A stretch of DNA of 64,000 bases from Ulva prolifera. Taxonomy: Eukaryota > Chlorophyta > Ulvophyceae > Ulvales > Ulvaceae. The notes under the pieces were generated by a model. It ran no database searches and was not told where the DNA came from. It saw nothing but the letters and a program-made list of their open reading frames with translations. Where the stretch lies: assembly GCA_023078555.1 (NCBI GenBank), contig CM041197.1, forward strand, positions 5,229,810 to 5,293,809, given 5' to 3'. Below are positions 23,440-33,305 of this stretch, in pieces. The position numbers were made by a program, and so were the translations under genes. How positions within the stretch are numbered: the first letter of the stretch is position 1; the number at the start of each line of letters is the position of its first letter.

Positions 23440-25221
23440 ATGCTTCTGGCTTCAGCGGTCGTATGGCCTGGACTGCAATCGCCATTCATCGGTGCAGCAT
23501 GTCCTCACTCCAAGTCAGCTGAGACAAGAGCATGTCTTCTGCAGGGGAAGTCGGAATTGCTTGTGCCACATGCTTCTATTCCTGCTGTGTACTGCATCGA
23601 GTGGCAGAATCTTGCTGCGCTCGGCTTCAAGGGATGTGTGCTGGACAAGGACAACACTTTGACCAAGCCATACAGCATGCACCTCGAGCCTGGAGTGCAG
23701 CAGAGCCTGGCGATGTGCTCGAGGGCCTTTGAAGGCAACATGGTGCTGCTGAGTAACTCTGCTGGTGCGCTCACCAAACCTGTCCCGTTGCCCACAGGCC
23801 AAGGTGGCTGCAATGCACCAACAACAATCCACAAGAGGAAGAACGCTTCAGCGGCCTGGCCTCCGAGGGCTGGCACTTGACAATGCCGCTGGATCTCTAA
23901 TGTACCTGATGTAAGGCTCTGTGCCGAAGCAAAATCCCCAGCTGATCATATTCCTGCAAATGATCAGACACCTCCCATCGTCTTGCCCGTCAGCGGGCTG
24001 TCTGGCCAGCATCTCACCAAGAAACATGGGATTCAGGGACTCTCCTCCGCCCTGCACCTCCCTGTTGCACATGCATGCAGCGGAACTGTGTGTTACAAGG
24101 ATAAATGCGGCGAGGTGGGCAGCACCGCGCAAGAAGCAAGCAGAGCAAGCACAAACCGAGACACCCATGCAACACACACACGCGCATGCACCGGAACTGT
24201 GTGCATGCAGCCTGCCTGTTGCACATGCATGCACCGGAACTGTGTGCATGCAGCCTGCCACGCAGCAAGGCTCGCCCACGCACACCCCAACCCGACGCTC
24301 CCACCCCGCCTCGCACCCCCCTTCACTCCGACAGCATGCGAATGTAGTCGTACATACACACGCACATGCATGCAGCAGCCGCCGCCCTGCAGGCCTGAAG
24401 GGCTTCGACCGGGACTTCTCAAAGGCGGCGACCGTCGAGACGGCGCTCGGGGTGCCGGTGCTGCGCCACAGCAGCAAGAAGCCCGCGGGCGGCACGGCCG
24501 AGCTGCAGGCGCGCTTCGGCTGCGCGGCCCACGAGATCGTCTGCGTCGGTGACCGCGGCTTGACGGACATCGTGTTCGGCAACCTCAACGGCCTCCTCAC
24601 CCTCCAGGTGTGGCCTATGGGCCAATGGCTATGGCGTGTATACGTGTGACCGGGGCAGGCGCGCAAGCTGGAGGGCGGCGTGGCTGCGCAGAAGCACATC
24701 TGGAGAGGCCATGCGCGAGTGTTGCGTCGGCATGCAGCGTTTCTAGAGCTCCCATCTACCAATCAGATCTAGACATCCAGAAATTTTCGATGTGATCGGG
24801 TCTACTGTGTTTCGCAACTGCACATGCGGAGGGTTTCGTCTCGACTCTGACACACTCGCATCCATTCTCCACACACCAGATTCCAGACTTGCGTGCGATT
24901 CCCCTGGTTGTTGCTCGCGGTGCTACGTGCCTTGCTTGCTTTGTCCATGTAAAACACACCAGTTTCCAGAGTTCTGGCGCGCCTTCCACGATCCAGCCAG
25001 GCACATCTCCATCCACCACGCGCATGCCGAAGGTGCCCAGCATGCTGCAGGTGGACCCGTTTGACACGGAGCCGGAGTCGGGGGCGGTGCGGTGGGCACG
25101 GCGGCGGGAGGCGCTCCTGCTGGCGGACGCCCGCGCCGCCGGCATCGAGCCGCTGCCGCACCCCCTCGCGTCGCCGGAGCAGCTGCGGCGGGCGCTCGGC
25201 CGCGCGATGCGGCCGCACTGA
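23440..25221 (+). CDS. Phosphatidylglycerophosphate phosphatase, HAD class (GEP4/PGPP1 type)
   Basis: It dephosphorylates phosphatidylglycerophosphate to phosphatidylglycerol, the last step before cardiolipin in mitochondria and a main lipid route in plastids. Exons 23440-23764, 24393-24607 and 25051-25221 are phase-consistent and give 236 residues. Motifs in order: LLVPH, GFKGCVLDKDNTLTKPY with the DxDxT nucleophile motif, VLLSNSAG, a Lys-Lys motif SSKKPAGG, and the acidic motif VGDRGLTDIVFGNLNGLLT. The third exon gives the usual short basic C-terminus (RWARRREALLL). The leader from the ATG at 23440 (MLLASAVVWPGLQSP) looks like an organelle targeting peptide and is in frame without an intron. 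An ATG at 23435 is in another frame. The yeast and plant proteins are the closest family matches from memory. Confidence 0.9.
24062..24260 (+). repeat. Intron tandem repeat with TGCATGCA cores
   Basis: In intron 1 of the phosphatase gene, a unit containing GCATGCACCGGAACTGTGTG is present at 24184 and 24227 (43-base period), with a diverged copy at 24062-24092. Confidence 0.7.
24088..24143 (-). repeat. Dispersed TTGTAACACA-type repeat, antisense copy
   Basis: Its reverse complement reads GCGGTGCTGCCCACCTCG, then TTTATCCTTGTAACACACAG. It is in intron 1 of the phosphatase gene. Confidence 0.65.
24893..24959 (+). repeat. Dispersed TTGTAACACA-type repeat, full copy
   Basis: GTGCGATTCCCCTGGTT, then GCGGTGCTACGTGCC, then TTTGTCCATGTAAAACACAC. 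It is in intron 2 of the phosphatase gene. It is the closest partner of the copy at 14512. Confidence 0.75.
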
Positions 25222-26376
25222 GGTCACGCCCGATCGAGCGTGGTTCTTCGCGCCGGCTGTGCCGGTGTGGCCTGGCCGGCACTTCCGGTATGCCGCGGGA
25301 GAGTCTTTTAGAAATGCGGTGTGCCGCAATGGTGATCAGAGCATTAAAGCAGAAGTTTTTCCTGATAGCCCATCGTCAGTACATAAGCGAGGCTGAGGGG
25401 GTCGGAATCCCCAGGCTGCGTCGTTTGTGACGCCTGGCATGTAACTGCTGGACCCGCCCAGGGTGTCCAGGTGCTACAAGGCCCCCAAATCATCAAGTAT
25501 TGCAACACCGCTGATGTGCTCTGTCTCTGTAGGTGGCAGGTGTGCATGGCCACGCTCATGAATGGCCACGCTCAGCCTGCAGTGGTTGTGGTTCAGTTTC
25601 AGGTGGAATCGCAGTTTGCGTCACGGTGTGTGGTAGCCTTGTGGCGTGTCCGTCATTCGACACAGAGCTATGTTGACCCCGAGGCTGAGACGATCGCGTA
25701 CATTATTGTATGCACCAGTGTGCTTGGCGCCCGGGCTGTAGTTTTAGGTGCAAGGCCGTCATCTGTTGGTTTACATGCATGTGCAATGAACAGAAGTGGT
25801 TCGAGCAACATAAGAGCAACCACTGTTCCCCCTTTGTGCATGCTGTGGTCAATTTTCTGCCAAGTTCACTGCAGGCAGGTCCTCGAATTTAACGCCTCGC
25901 CAAAAGCACATGGCTGTGGGATCATGTGCACATGTACAATGACTCTCGCAGGCTCTGCCGCAGTCGCGAAGCTGTATCATGCACGGGGGCCTCAAACAAT
26001 ACCTAAGCTCTAGCTTGGGATCACCATGTAGCACAAAGGGGGGTGTCCTGCTGGTCAGGTAGGTGCACACTTGCGTACTGTCGCATGACGGTGCTGTCTC
26101 CGAACAACTTGCATTTTACAAAGTGTTCGCCCTAGCATAGTCCTGGTCCGATCCCAACATCATGACGTGCCTATGCATAGGCTGCCAGCTGTTGTGCGCA
26201 AGCCAATTGCATGTACGGCGTTGCCCTGCAGGCAGTTTCGCCGAGGGACAGGTGTTACAAGGATAATTGCAGGTCCCGGTATTGGATAGATAGCGCCGCA
26301 GGCAGAGCGCAGTGAGGCAAACTGCAGCCCAATCACATGAGCACTCCCCTCAGACACAGCACCAGGTACAGGTGTG
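25222..26376. other. Convergent 3' spacer
   Basis: It lies between the stops of the phosphatase (plus) and the Ycf49-like gene (minus). A TGTAA, the usual chlorophyte polyadenylation signal, occurs at about 25439. No exon is supported. A short piece like the dispersed TTGTAACAC repeat occurs on the minus strand near 26250-26268. Confidence 0.4.
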
Positions 26377-28104
26377 TCAGCTAGCTTCAGTGGACTGCGC
26401 TTGGCTTTGCTTGAAGACGTGGTACGCCCCCCACCACAGCCCGATGTTGCCTATCACCGTGAACGCCGCCTGAAGCGCCACCAGCCACTGCATGCACGCG
26501 AATCCGTCAAGGCTGTTGTCTGCAACACCGCCATGTCGTGCCATCACTTCGCTGGACAGTTCCTACCCAATGAGACTGCATTGCGATAAGTAAATAGAAA
26601 CAAAAAATTTACACAACTGGACTGGCGGGCAGGTCCTCTGCATGTCAGATGCAGCTTTACACAACAGCATCCAGCATACGCCTCAAAGCCATTGCAGTGT
26701 GTTACAGAAGCGTCAACGGGCATAGACAAACACAGCACAACCGTTTCAGCCAACTTTTTTTAAATGACAGGTCATCGTGCCCTGCCCGATGTGTGCTTGT
26801 GATGTACGAGCTCACATCACCCGAGCTGCCAGGCAGGTGGGTGAGCATTGGCTACACGAGAGCGACAGGCATGGAGGGAGCAGCACCTCGAGCTGTGGAG
26901 CATTGTAGAAGAAGTGCCACGTGCAGGCGCACATCGCGCTCACCAGGGACGGCAGCTGCACAACACACAATGCCTGTCAGCTGCACAGTAAGTAAAGCAT
27001 TTGAACAGCAAACACCATGTATGGCGTTGCCGCCTGACCAGCCTGAGTCCCAGGCTCTGGCAGACGGAGACGCAGCCGCAGCATGCCATAAGGCCAGCGC
27101 ATACACTGGATGTGCACTCCAAGTCTTCAGAAACGGTTGTGAAGCACTTATAACCGCTTGCTGTAGGCGGCATGGAGGCATATGCAGCAATTACTGGCGG
27201 TCAGAGCTGTTGTACAAGGCAGCGCATGATGCCATGTGGCATGTGTAGGAACACAAACCATAGGCTGGGCCGCACCATTGCCCAGCTCATGGCCTTCCAG
27301 TATGGCCGTTCAGACACCTCTGCGAACGTCCACATCAGCAGCATCCCTGTGATCCTGCATGAGGCTGTCTGGCGGTCAGAGCAACAACGTTGTTGAAGTA
27401 ATCTGAGTACCAAGGCCCAGCATCAGTCACGCAGCCATGTCCATACACTGAAGATGCGAGATGTGCGCTTCTAAAGCGCAGATGCTGATCGGGCGTCTCT
27501 TTGCGGGCAGTTCTCTGACGAGCAGGTACTGAGAGGTGGTTGTGAGATTCCAGGACCACCACATCCATAAACAAGGTCGCGAGAATGACAGAACTAACTT
27601 TCAATCTCGTGTCGTGGAGGCTCGACAGTTTTGCTTTCGTGCTCCAGTCTCGCTTGCTCAGGTGAATCGCAGGCAGTCCACGAACATGCCAGGCAGTTAT
27701 ACGCACCATTCCACCACACTGCTGATGTGAATCATCCAGGTTGGCAGCGACAGTGCATTGGCGGGTTCCTCTCTTACCATCAATGCCAGTGCAGGAGATG
27801 CCACAAGCCATGCCAGCGCTGCTGTGCATGAGCCATTCAAGACACGTCTGTCATCGAAGCGATTCGCATTGGCACAAACTCGCGCGTGAGAATGAGGAAA
27901 TCGAATTAGGCACTTTGAATTCGAAAGACCTGCTTGCCGGGTGCACTGTTGCGCGTGCTGACTGTAAAGCTGCGCCATTCCGACCAAGGCATGCACCGCA
28001 GAGGCAACTCTGCTACAACTATGGCTTGCGGATGACAGTCCAGCAATGTTATGTGTGCCTACATGCTTCCTGTGTTGAATATTACGGTTGAACTTGAAGA
28101 CCAT
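26377..28104 (-). CDS. Ycf49-like plastid membrane protein (DUF2499)
   Basis: Four exons, 28104-27707, 27354-27276, 26955-26887 and 26487-26377, join in phases 2, 0 and 0 to give 218 residues. The conserved part reads ALSLPTWMIHISSVVEW, then MLLMWTFAEVSERPYWKAM, then CACTWHFFYNAPQLE, then LVALQAAFTVIGNIGLWWGA. This is the DUF2499 pattern of cyanobacterial, algal and plant Ycf49-like proteins, with three hydrophobic segments. The function is not known; the plant and cyanobacterial members are thought to be photosynthetic membrane proteins. The first exon carries a leader of about 100 residues with Arg/Ser-rich and Cys-containing stretches, then a hydrophobic segment ending SPALALM that resembles a thylakoid signal or transit cleavage region. 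The start at 28104 is the first ATG; a later ATG, 42 codons further on (MAQLYSQH), is possible. It is head-to-head with the aldo/keto reductase. Confidence 0.9.
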
Positions 28105-28468
28105 GCGCGTTCTAGATCACGAGCTCTCCGTGTGGCGAGGGGTCCACTTGTGGCCAGATGCGATCGCAGCATCGAATGCGCTGCCGTGGCGTCGTGATCG
28201 TGGCTGATGCTCCACAATCACAAACAGGCTCCACAGGCATGCCTGCTGCTGTAACGACGTATTTGGTGTGGTGATCGTCTCTTTGGCGGGCAGTTTTCAA
28301 GCGTTGCATGTGATCTTCGGCCAGAGTCCAGCATGAACTGCTCTATGTGGCAATTGTAGAAATGGCTGCAGCAGCGACTCTTTACATTAATTAGATATCT
28401 TCTTCAGAGGTAGCTATGTCGACTGCGTGTATATATTCGGGCTCACGGGGAGAGATGCGATCCCAGGT
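28105..28468. promoter_or_regulatory. Compact divergent promoter, Ycf49-like / aldo-keto reductase
   Basis: Only 364 bases separate the two start codons of two head-to-head genes whose products are both predicted for the plastid. A shared regulatory region is inferred from the order. No specific box is claimed. Confidence 0.45.
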
Positions 28469-31400
28469 ATGGGCACTTCCGTTTGCTTCCGAAAGGCTCT
28501 GCACAGCATATGCGTGAACACACTCTTTGAATCACCTCGTCCAATAACTGTCGGGGTCATACGTGTGTTGAGGTGCAGCGTGGGGTGCTGGTCAGAAGAC
28601 CGGAATGGACTAGTGGATGCGTATCGAGGCGTACAGCCTCATCCGCGTTCCTGAAGCGCTTGCAGGAAGCATTCAATCGCAGCAGCCCAACTCCAATAAG
28701 TCAGGTGCAAACAGTCAGCATCGGATCTTTGGACAAGGTGTCCAAAATGGGGCTCGGTGCGCTGTCCATCATCCTCTTTGTGATGTACGTCACATTCCTT
28801 CGGACACACTCCGCCGCTATCCCTGGCGAACTCTATGCACCACACACCCCGACTAGCACGGAAAGCACAGCGTCCTAATGCTGACATTCCCATCTATCCA
28901 GAAACATCACTGCCACTGCACATCTTGGCATGGCCCTAGCTGTGTCAAAGAAGCCCCCCGTTTGCTGCGTTATTCAAAGGTTTAGATTGTTCAATAATAT
29001 ACCTAGCGATGGGAATATGATGGTATCTCTGTATAAGCCGATGAATCAATACTTCTCGCACAACTTGGCCACCAAGTGGAACGAATTGATTTTGCTTGAC
29101 TTCAAAGAAATTGCAAATCGGCACCAATGACTCACGCTGCGGGCGCCGCAGGCACGTGGGCGTGGGGCAACAAGTTCCTGTGGGGCTACGACACCTCGAT
29201 GGACCCCGAGCTGCAGCAGATCTTCGACTACGCGCTCGCCCGCGGCGTCAACCTCTTCGACACCGCCGACTCGTACGGCACCGGCGCCCTCAACGGCCGC
29301 TCCGAGGAGCTCCTCGGCCGCTTCGTGCGTGAGAACGCCGACATCCGCGCGGGCGCGCCCGTGCACATCGCGACGAAGCTCGCCGGGTACCCCTGGCGCG
29401 TCACGCCGTGGAACATGACGGCGGCGTGCAAGTGCGCGACGACCCTCTGCGGGGCCTGTGCAGCGTGGGCGCATGCATGACATGGCGTGCAGTGTGGGTG
29501 CTGTCTTGCATGCGTGCTGCGGTGTGCAGAGCGTGTGCTATGCCGCATGCTTTCCATGGTGTGCAGTGCCGGTGCTGTGTTGCATGCATGGTCTGTGCTC
29601 GGCACGGGAATGTCTGCCGCTATCTGATGCTATCGTGCTTGTTGACGGTGTTCGCAGCTATGCATGCAGCGCAGGTGCGCGCGCGGCCATCGCGATCCTT
29701 GTAGCCACGTTGATTCGGCACACCCCCTCGCCTTTGCAGCTGTGTTGTAAATCCTGCCCAACAGAGCACACGTCTGCGTGCTTCTTTCGGAATTGCAGTA
29801 AAATTAAACCAGGCTTTGAGGCGGCCCGGCGGGTGTCTGCAGGGGCTCGCTGCGGCGGCTTCAGGCGGAGGATCTGGCGATCGGGCAGCTGCACTGGTCG
29901 GCCGCGAAGTATGCGCCGCTGCAGGAGTGGGCGATGGTGAACGGCATCGCGGACTGTGCGGAGCAGGGCCTCGTGCGGGAGGTGGGCGTCAGCAACTACG
30001 GCCCGAAGCAGCTCCGCAAGGTGCGCCCGCCGGCACGTGCCCGCTCGCAGCGCTTTTTCACATTCATTTTCTAGTTTGACTGCAGAGGGAGGCGCCGGGC
30101 GTGTTCGCCTCTGTGGCAGTATCACGGTAACTGCGCCCATGTGGTGTCCACATGCGTGCGTGTATGTGGGGAGAGGGGTAACTGCGCCTGTAAATGGCGG
30201 CACCGTTCCAGAACATGCTGTTTGCGGTTGCATGTGTGCATGCGATTTTGTGAAGGTGAAATTGCCGGAGTCGATCACTCGATTGCACCTTGCCCGAGCC
30301 AGTGCGGGCAGTGGTGAGAGGCAGCCGATGGCATGCATGGCAGTGGCGCCTCGCTGCATCCCTGCCCACCAGCTCGGCGAGAGTCGACGGCGATACAGAT
30401 GTCAACGTACATGGGGACAATATCTGGCGCGGTGTGGCCTGGATGCGCAGGATCCCGCCGCCGCCGAACAGCTCAACACAGGTCAATGACGCTAGCGTGT
30501 GTACAGGTGCACAAGCAGCTCGCGGAGCGCGGCGTGCGGCTCGCGTCGGCGCAGGTGCAGCTCTCGCTGCTCTCCTGGGGCCCGCAGCAGCAGGAGCTCG
30601 TGGCCGTCGCGGAGGAGCTCGGCATCACCGTCATCGCCTACAGCCCCCTCGGCCTCGGCATGCTCACCGGTGCGCGCCCCGTGCTGCGCATGCTACGTAC
30701 GCTGTGCTCATGCTGCGCTCATGCCGTGCGTTCTGTATTTGATCCTGCGTGCAGCTGCTGTGATGTAGCTCTGCGGGGCATGCTGCGCGTGCTGTGCGTG
30801 CCGTGCACGTAATCAGCAGGAAAGCATGGCGCGCTGTGCTGGGCATCGCGAGGCTGCGAGGCGCTGTGCTGGGCATCGCGAGGCCGCGAGGCGCTGTGCT
30901 GGGCATCGCGAGGCTGCGAGGCGCTGTGCTGGGCATCGCGAGGCCGCGAGGCGCTGTGCTGGGCATCGCGAGGCTGCGAGGCGCTGTGCTGGGCATCGCG
31001 AGGCTGCGAGGCGCTGTGCTGGGCATCGCGAGGCTGCGAGGCGGTGTGCAGGGAAGTACTCGGTGGACGCGGACGGCGGGGCAGAGCTGCCGCAGGGGCC
31101 GCGGGGGCAGCTCTTCCGGCAGATCATGCCGGAGTCCCGCGGCGTGCGGGAGGCGCTGAGGGACATCGCGGAAGCACGCGGCGTCAGTGAGAGCCAGGTG
31201 CGGTGCCCATGTGGCCACCGGGAAGATCCTGTCGGGACGTTCGCCGGGCGGGGAACCTTCTGTTTTGTTCATTCGGGGTCCAGACTGGTGTTGCCCAAGC
31301 CCTTGGCGTGCATGAAACGGTGGCAGTGGTGCAGGTGGCGATCAACTGGTGCATCAGCAAGGGCTGCGTGCCGATCCCCGGCGCCAAGACGCTAGCGATG

Positions 31401-31520
31401 GCGCAGGACAACATCGCGGCGCTGGACTGGCGGCTCTCGGCGGCGGAAGAGGCCGCGCTGGACACAGCCGCTGCCGGCATCGGCAAGGGCATGGTACAGA
31501 ACATCTTCCAGACTGCATGA
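28469..31520 (+). CDS. Plastid aldo/keto reductase (At1g06690-like)
   Basis: An NADPH-dependent aldo/keto reductase of the plant chloroplast type; the natural substrate is uncertain. Seven exons, 28469-28572, 28683-28756, 29152-29431, 29843-30020, 30507-30669, 31052-31197 and 31335-31520, are in phase throughout and give 376 residues, about the length of the plant protein. Motifs: KMGLGTWAWGNKFLWGYD, NLFDTADSYGTG with the catalytic Asp and Tyr, HIATKLAGYPW with the catalytic Lys, IGQLHWS with the active-site His, GVSNYG, AQVQLSLLSWG, YSPLGLGMLTGKY, VPIPGAKT and MVQNIFQT at the end. The last five exons are secure. The first two are inferred from phase and a short basic transit-like leader (MGTSVCFRKALHSICVN). 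The intron before 31052 is filled by a 30-base minisatellite up to its acceptor. Donors are nearly all GTGCGC. Confidence 0.93.
30830..31051 (+). repeat. 30-base minisatellite ending at a 3' splice site
   Basis: Seven near-identical units (GGGCATCGCGAGGCTGCGAG plus GCGCTGTGCT) fill the end of the intron before exon 6 of the aldo/keto reductase. Some units differ by a single C/T. The last unit reads GCGGTGTGCA instead of GCGCTGTGCT, and that change supplies the CAG acceptor. Because 30 is a multiple of three, the array is open in several frames, but it is not coding. Confidence 0.9.
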
Positions 31521-32293
31521 CAAGCCCAACTCCGACGATGGACCCCCCCTACCCGCCTCCTAGACCCCACCTGAACACCGGATCTCTACTGGTGGACCTC
31601 ATGCCCGCCGTCCACTGGTGGGCAAACGTGCCTCTGTAGCCGCTCCACGCCAACGCCGCGGCAGTCGCTGCGTGGCCACTCTCGGCCCTCTCAAGCTGTA
31701 CCCAAGCAACGTCCACCCGCCGCACTTTGGTGAGGCATGTGTGAGATGAAGGCGAGCTGTGAGTTACTGCAGTTGCCTGTAGCTGGTCAGTACACGGCCC
31801 ATCACTGATAGGCTATCAGCGTAGTTCAGATCAACAACAAGCCGCGTCATGCCGATCTGCCGCGCAGCATGCCCAGCATGGCGCAGCGCGGCGGGGGTGC
31901 GCGCTGTGTGTGGCCAGTTCGCGGTGCAGTCCAATGGCGCACTGCGGGTGCAGGAATGTGCGCTGTTGTGTGCTTCATGCTGGGTAGTTCTGTGGCCAGA
32001 GGTGACCTGCTCAACCCGTTTGTAAACTGTTGCTACGCGGCAGTGGATGTTGTGATCAGCCTGCGGAGGGGTCGGCGCGAGTGTGGCGAGAACTGTGAGT
32101 GTCCGATCAGCGGTCGCGTACATGCACATGCATACACTCCTGCAGCCACACACATGCATGTGCATACACACCTGTGCATCATGACTCACACAGGGATCAC
32201 TCGTTGTGACTCTTGGGTTCGGGCGGATTCGCGGTGGCTGGTGCTCGCCTGGCGCGTGTGCTTTGCGTTGTTCGTGTGCTTCCTCGTCGTCCT

Positions 32294-32335
32294 GGCGGTG
32301 CTGCCGGCCCCTCCGGCTTTGTCCTTGTAACACAG
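32294..32335 (+). repeat. Dispersed TTGTAACACA-type repeat
   Basis: GGCGGTGCTGCCGGCC, then CCGGCTTTGTCCTTGTAACA. It is intergenic. Confidence 0.65.
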
Positions 32336-32771
32336 GGATCACCACCCCCGGCCGTGCTATGCCATGCTGAGCATGCTGCGCCGCTGTGGCTGCGTTTACA
32401 TGTGTTGGGCCAGCCACACAACCATACACGGGCCCCACCGCATGCACACACGCATTCTGTTACAAACACGTGCGCACATCTCTGTAGGTATCGATACACT
32501 TCACTTCCGGTGCAAATTCGACCCTGGCACATCGTCACAGGTCATGAGAATGACATCATACGATAATACCGAAACATGGCCAGACCCCTCAACCACCCAT
32601 GCGAGCCCGAGCGCATGCTGCGTAGCAACGCGTACGCTTGCATGCGCTGCGTGCTGTGGCATGGAGCGGGGTTCTGGCGCGGAACGCGGCCGGGGACGCC
32701 CCCGGCCGTGTTGTGGTGCTCGGAGGCTGACCGTGCCGCCGTCACCATGGCGGCGTGCATGGCGCACATGC

Positions 32772-32891
32772 ATAGGACACCATTGCCAGGATCGGATTCA
32801 GGGTTTGCGTGCGACTCCCTCGCACTGACTCAGGCCTGCAGAGGCCGGGCCAACCCGAATCCGGTCCCGCAATTGCAATGGCATCCTATAG
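32772..32891. repeat. 120-base foldback element with imperfect inverted ends
   Basis: The left end (ATAGGACACCATTGCC then GGATTCAGGGTT) is the imperfect reverse complement of the right end (AACCCGAATCC then GCAATGGCATCCTATAGG). The ends span about 32 bases each. The interior has no coding capacity. It looks like a small non-autonomous DNA element or a foldback; target duplications were not clear. Confidence 0.55.
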
Positions 32892-33305
32892 GATAGCTGG
32901 CTGGCGCAATGGAGCTGCATGGTGACAAGCGGAACTATGATCAGCACAAGCAGCCGCAACATCATCACAAAACACAACTCGAGACGTGGTTGTGCTTCAT
33001 CCGCACATGGATGCGGCCGACGGGCCACATGTGCATGCATAATGCACATGCATGTGATGGCACCTGTGGCAGACGGGCCACGTGTACCGTATCAACTCCT
33101 TCATGTAAGCACACACACGCAAACCGACATCAACAGCAGCACCATCACAGCGTCATGAGCACCATGAACACCTCTGGGAAGCGTTGTGGTCCTTCACATC
33201 GCGTCCTTGCCACCGCGGCTGCCCAAGACATCCCTTAAGCTTGCTGGCCCAGCAGTACCTGAGGCCGAGCCCATGTCTGTGGGCACAGCTCCAGCAAAAA
33301 CATCC

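Larger units (their letters stand above)
31521..33305. other. Convergent spacer with a foldback element
   Basis: No supported exon. It contains CA/TG-alternating tracts at about 32120-32175, one copy of the dispersed TTGTAACACA repeat and a foldback element. Its ends are the 3' flanks of the aldo/keto reductase and of family member P1. Confidence 0.45.

Noticed and set aside
26377-27829. 3-hydroxyacyl-CoA dehydratase
   Set aside because: A stretch reading MWTFAEVSER suggested it, but the assembled protein has the SLPTW, CACTWHFFYN and LVALQA signature of DUF2499.
30826-31395. Repetitive protein-coding frames over the minisatellite on both strands
   Set aside because: They arise because the 30-base unit is a multiple of three and lacks stops; the array lies in an intron.
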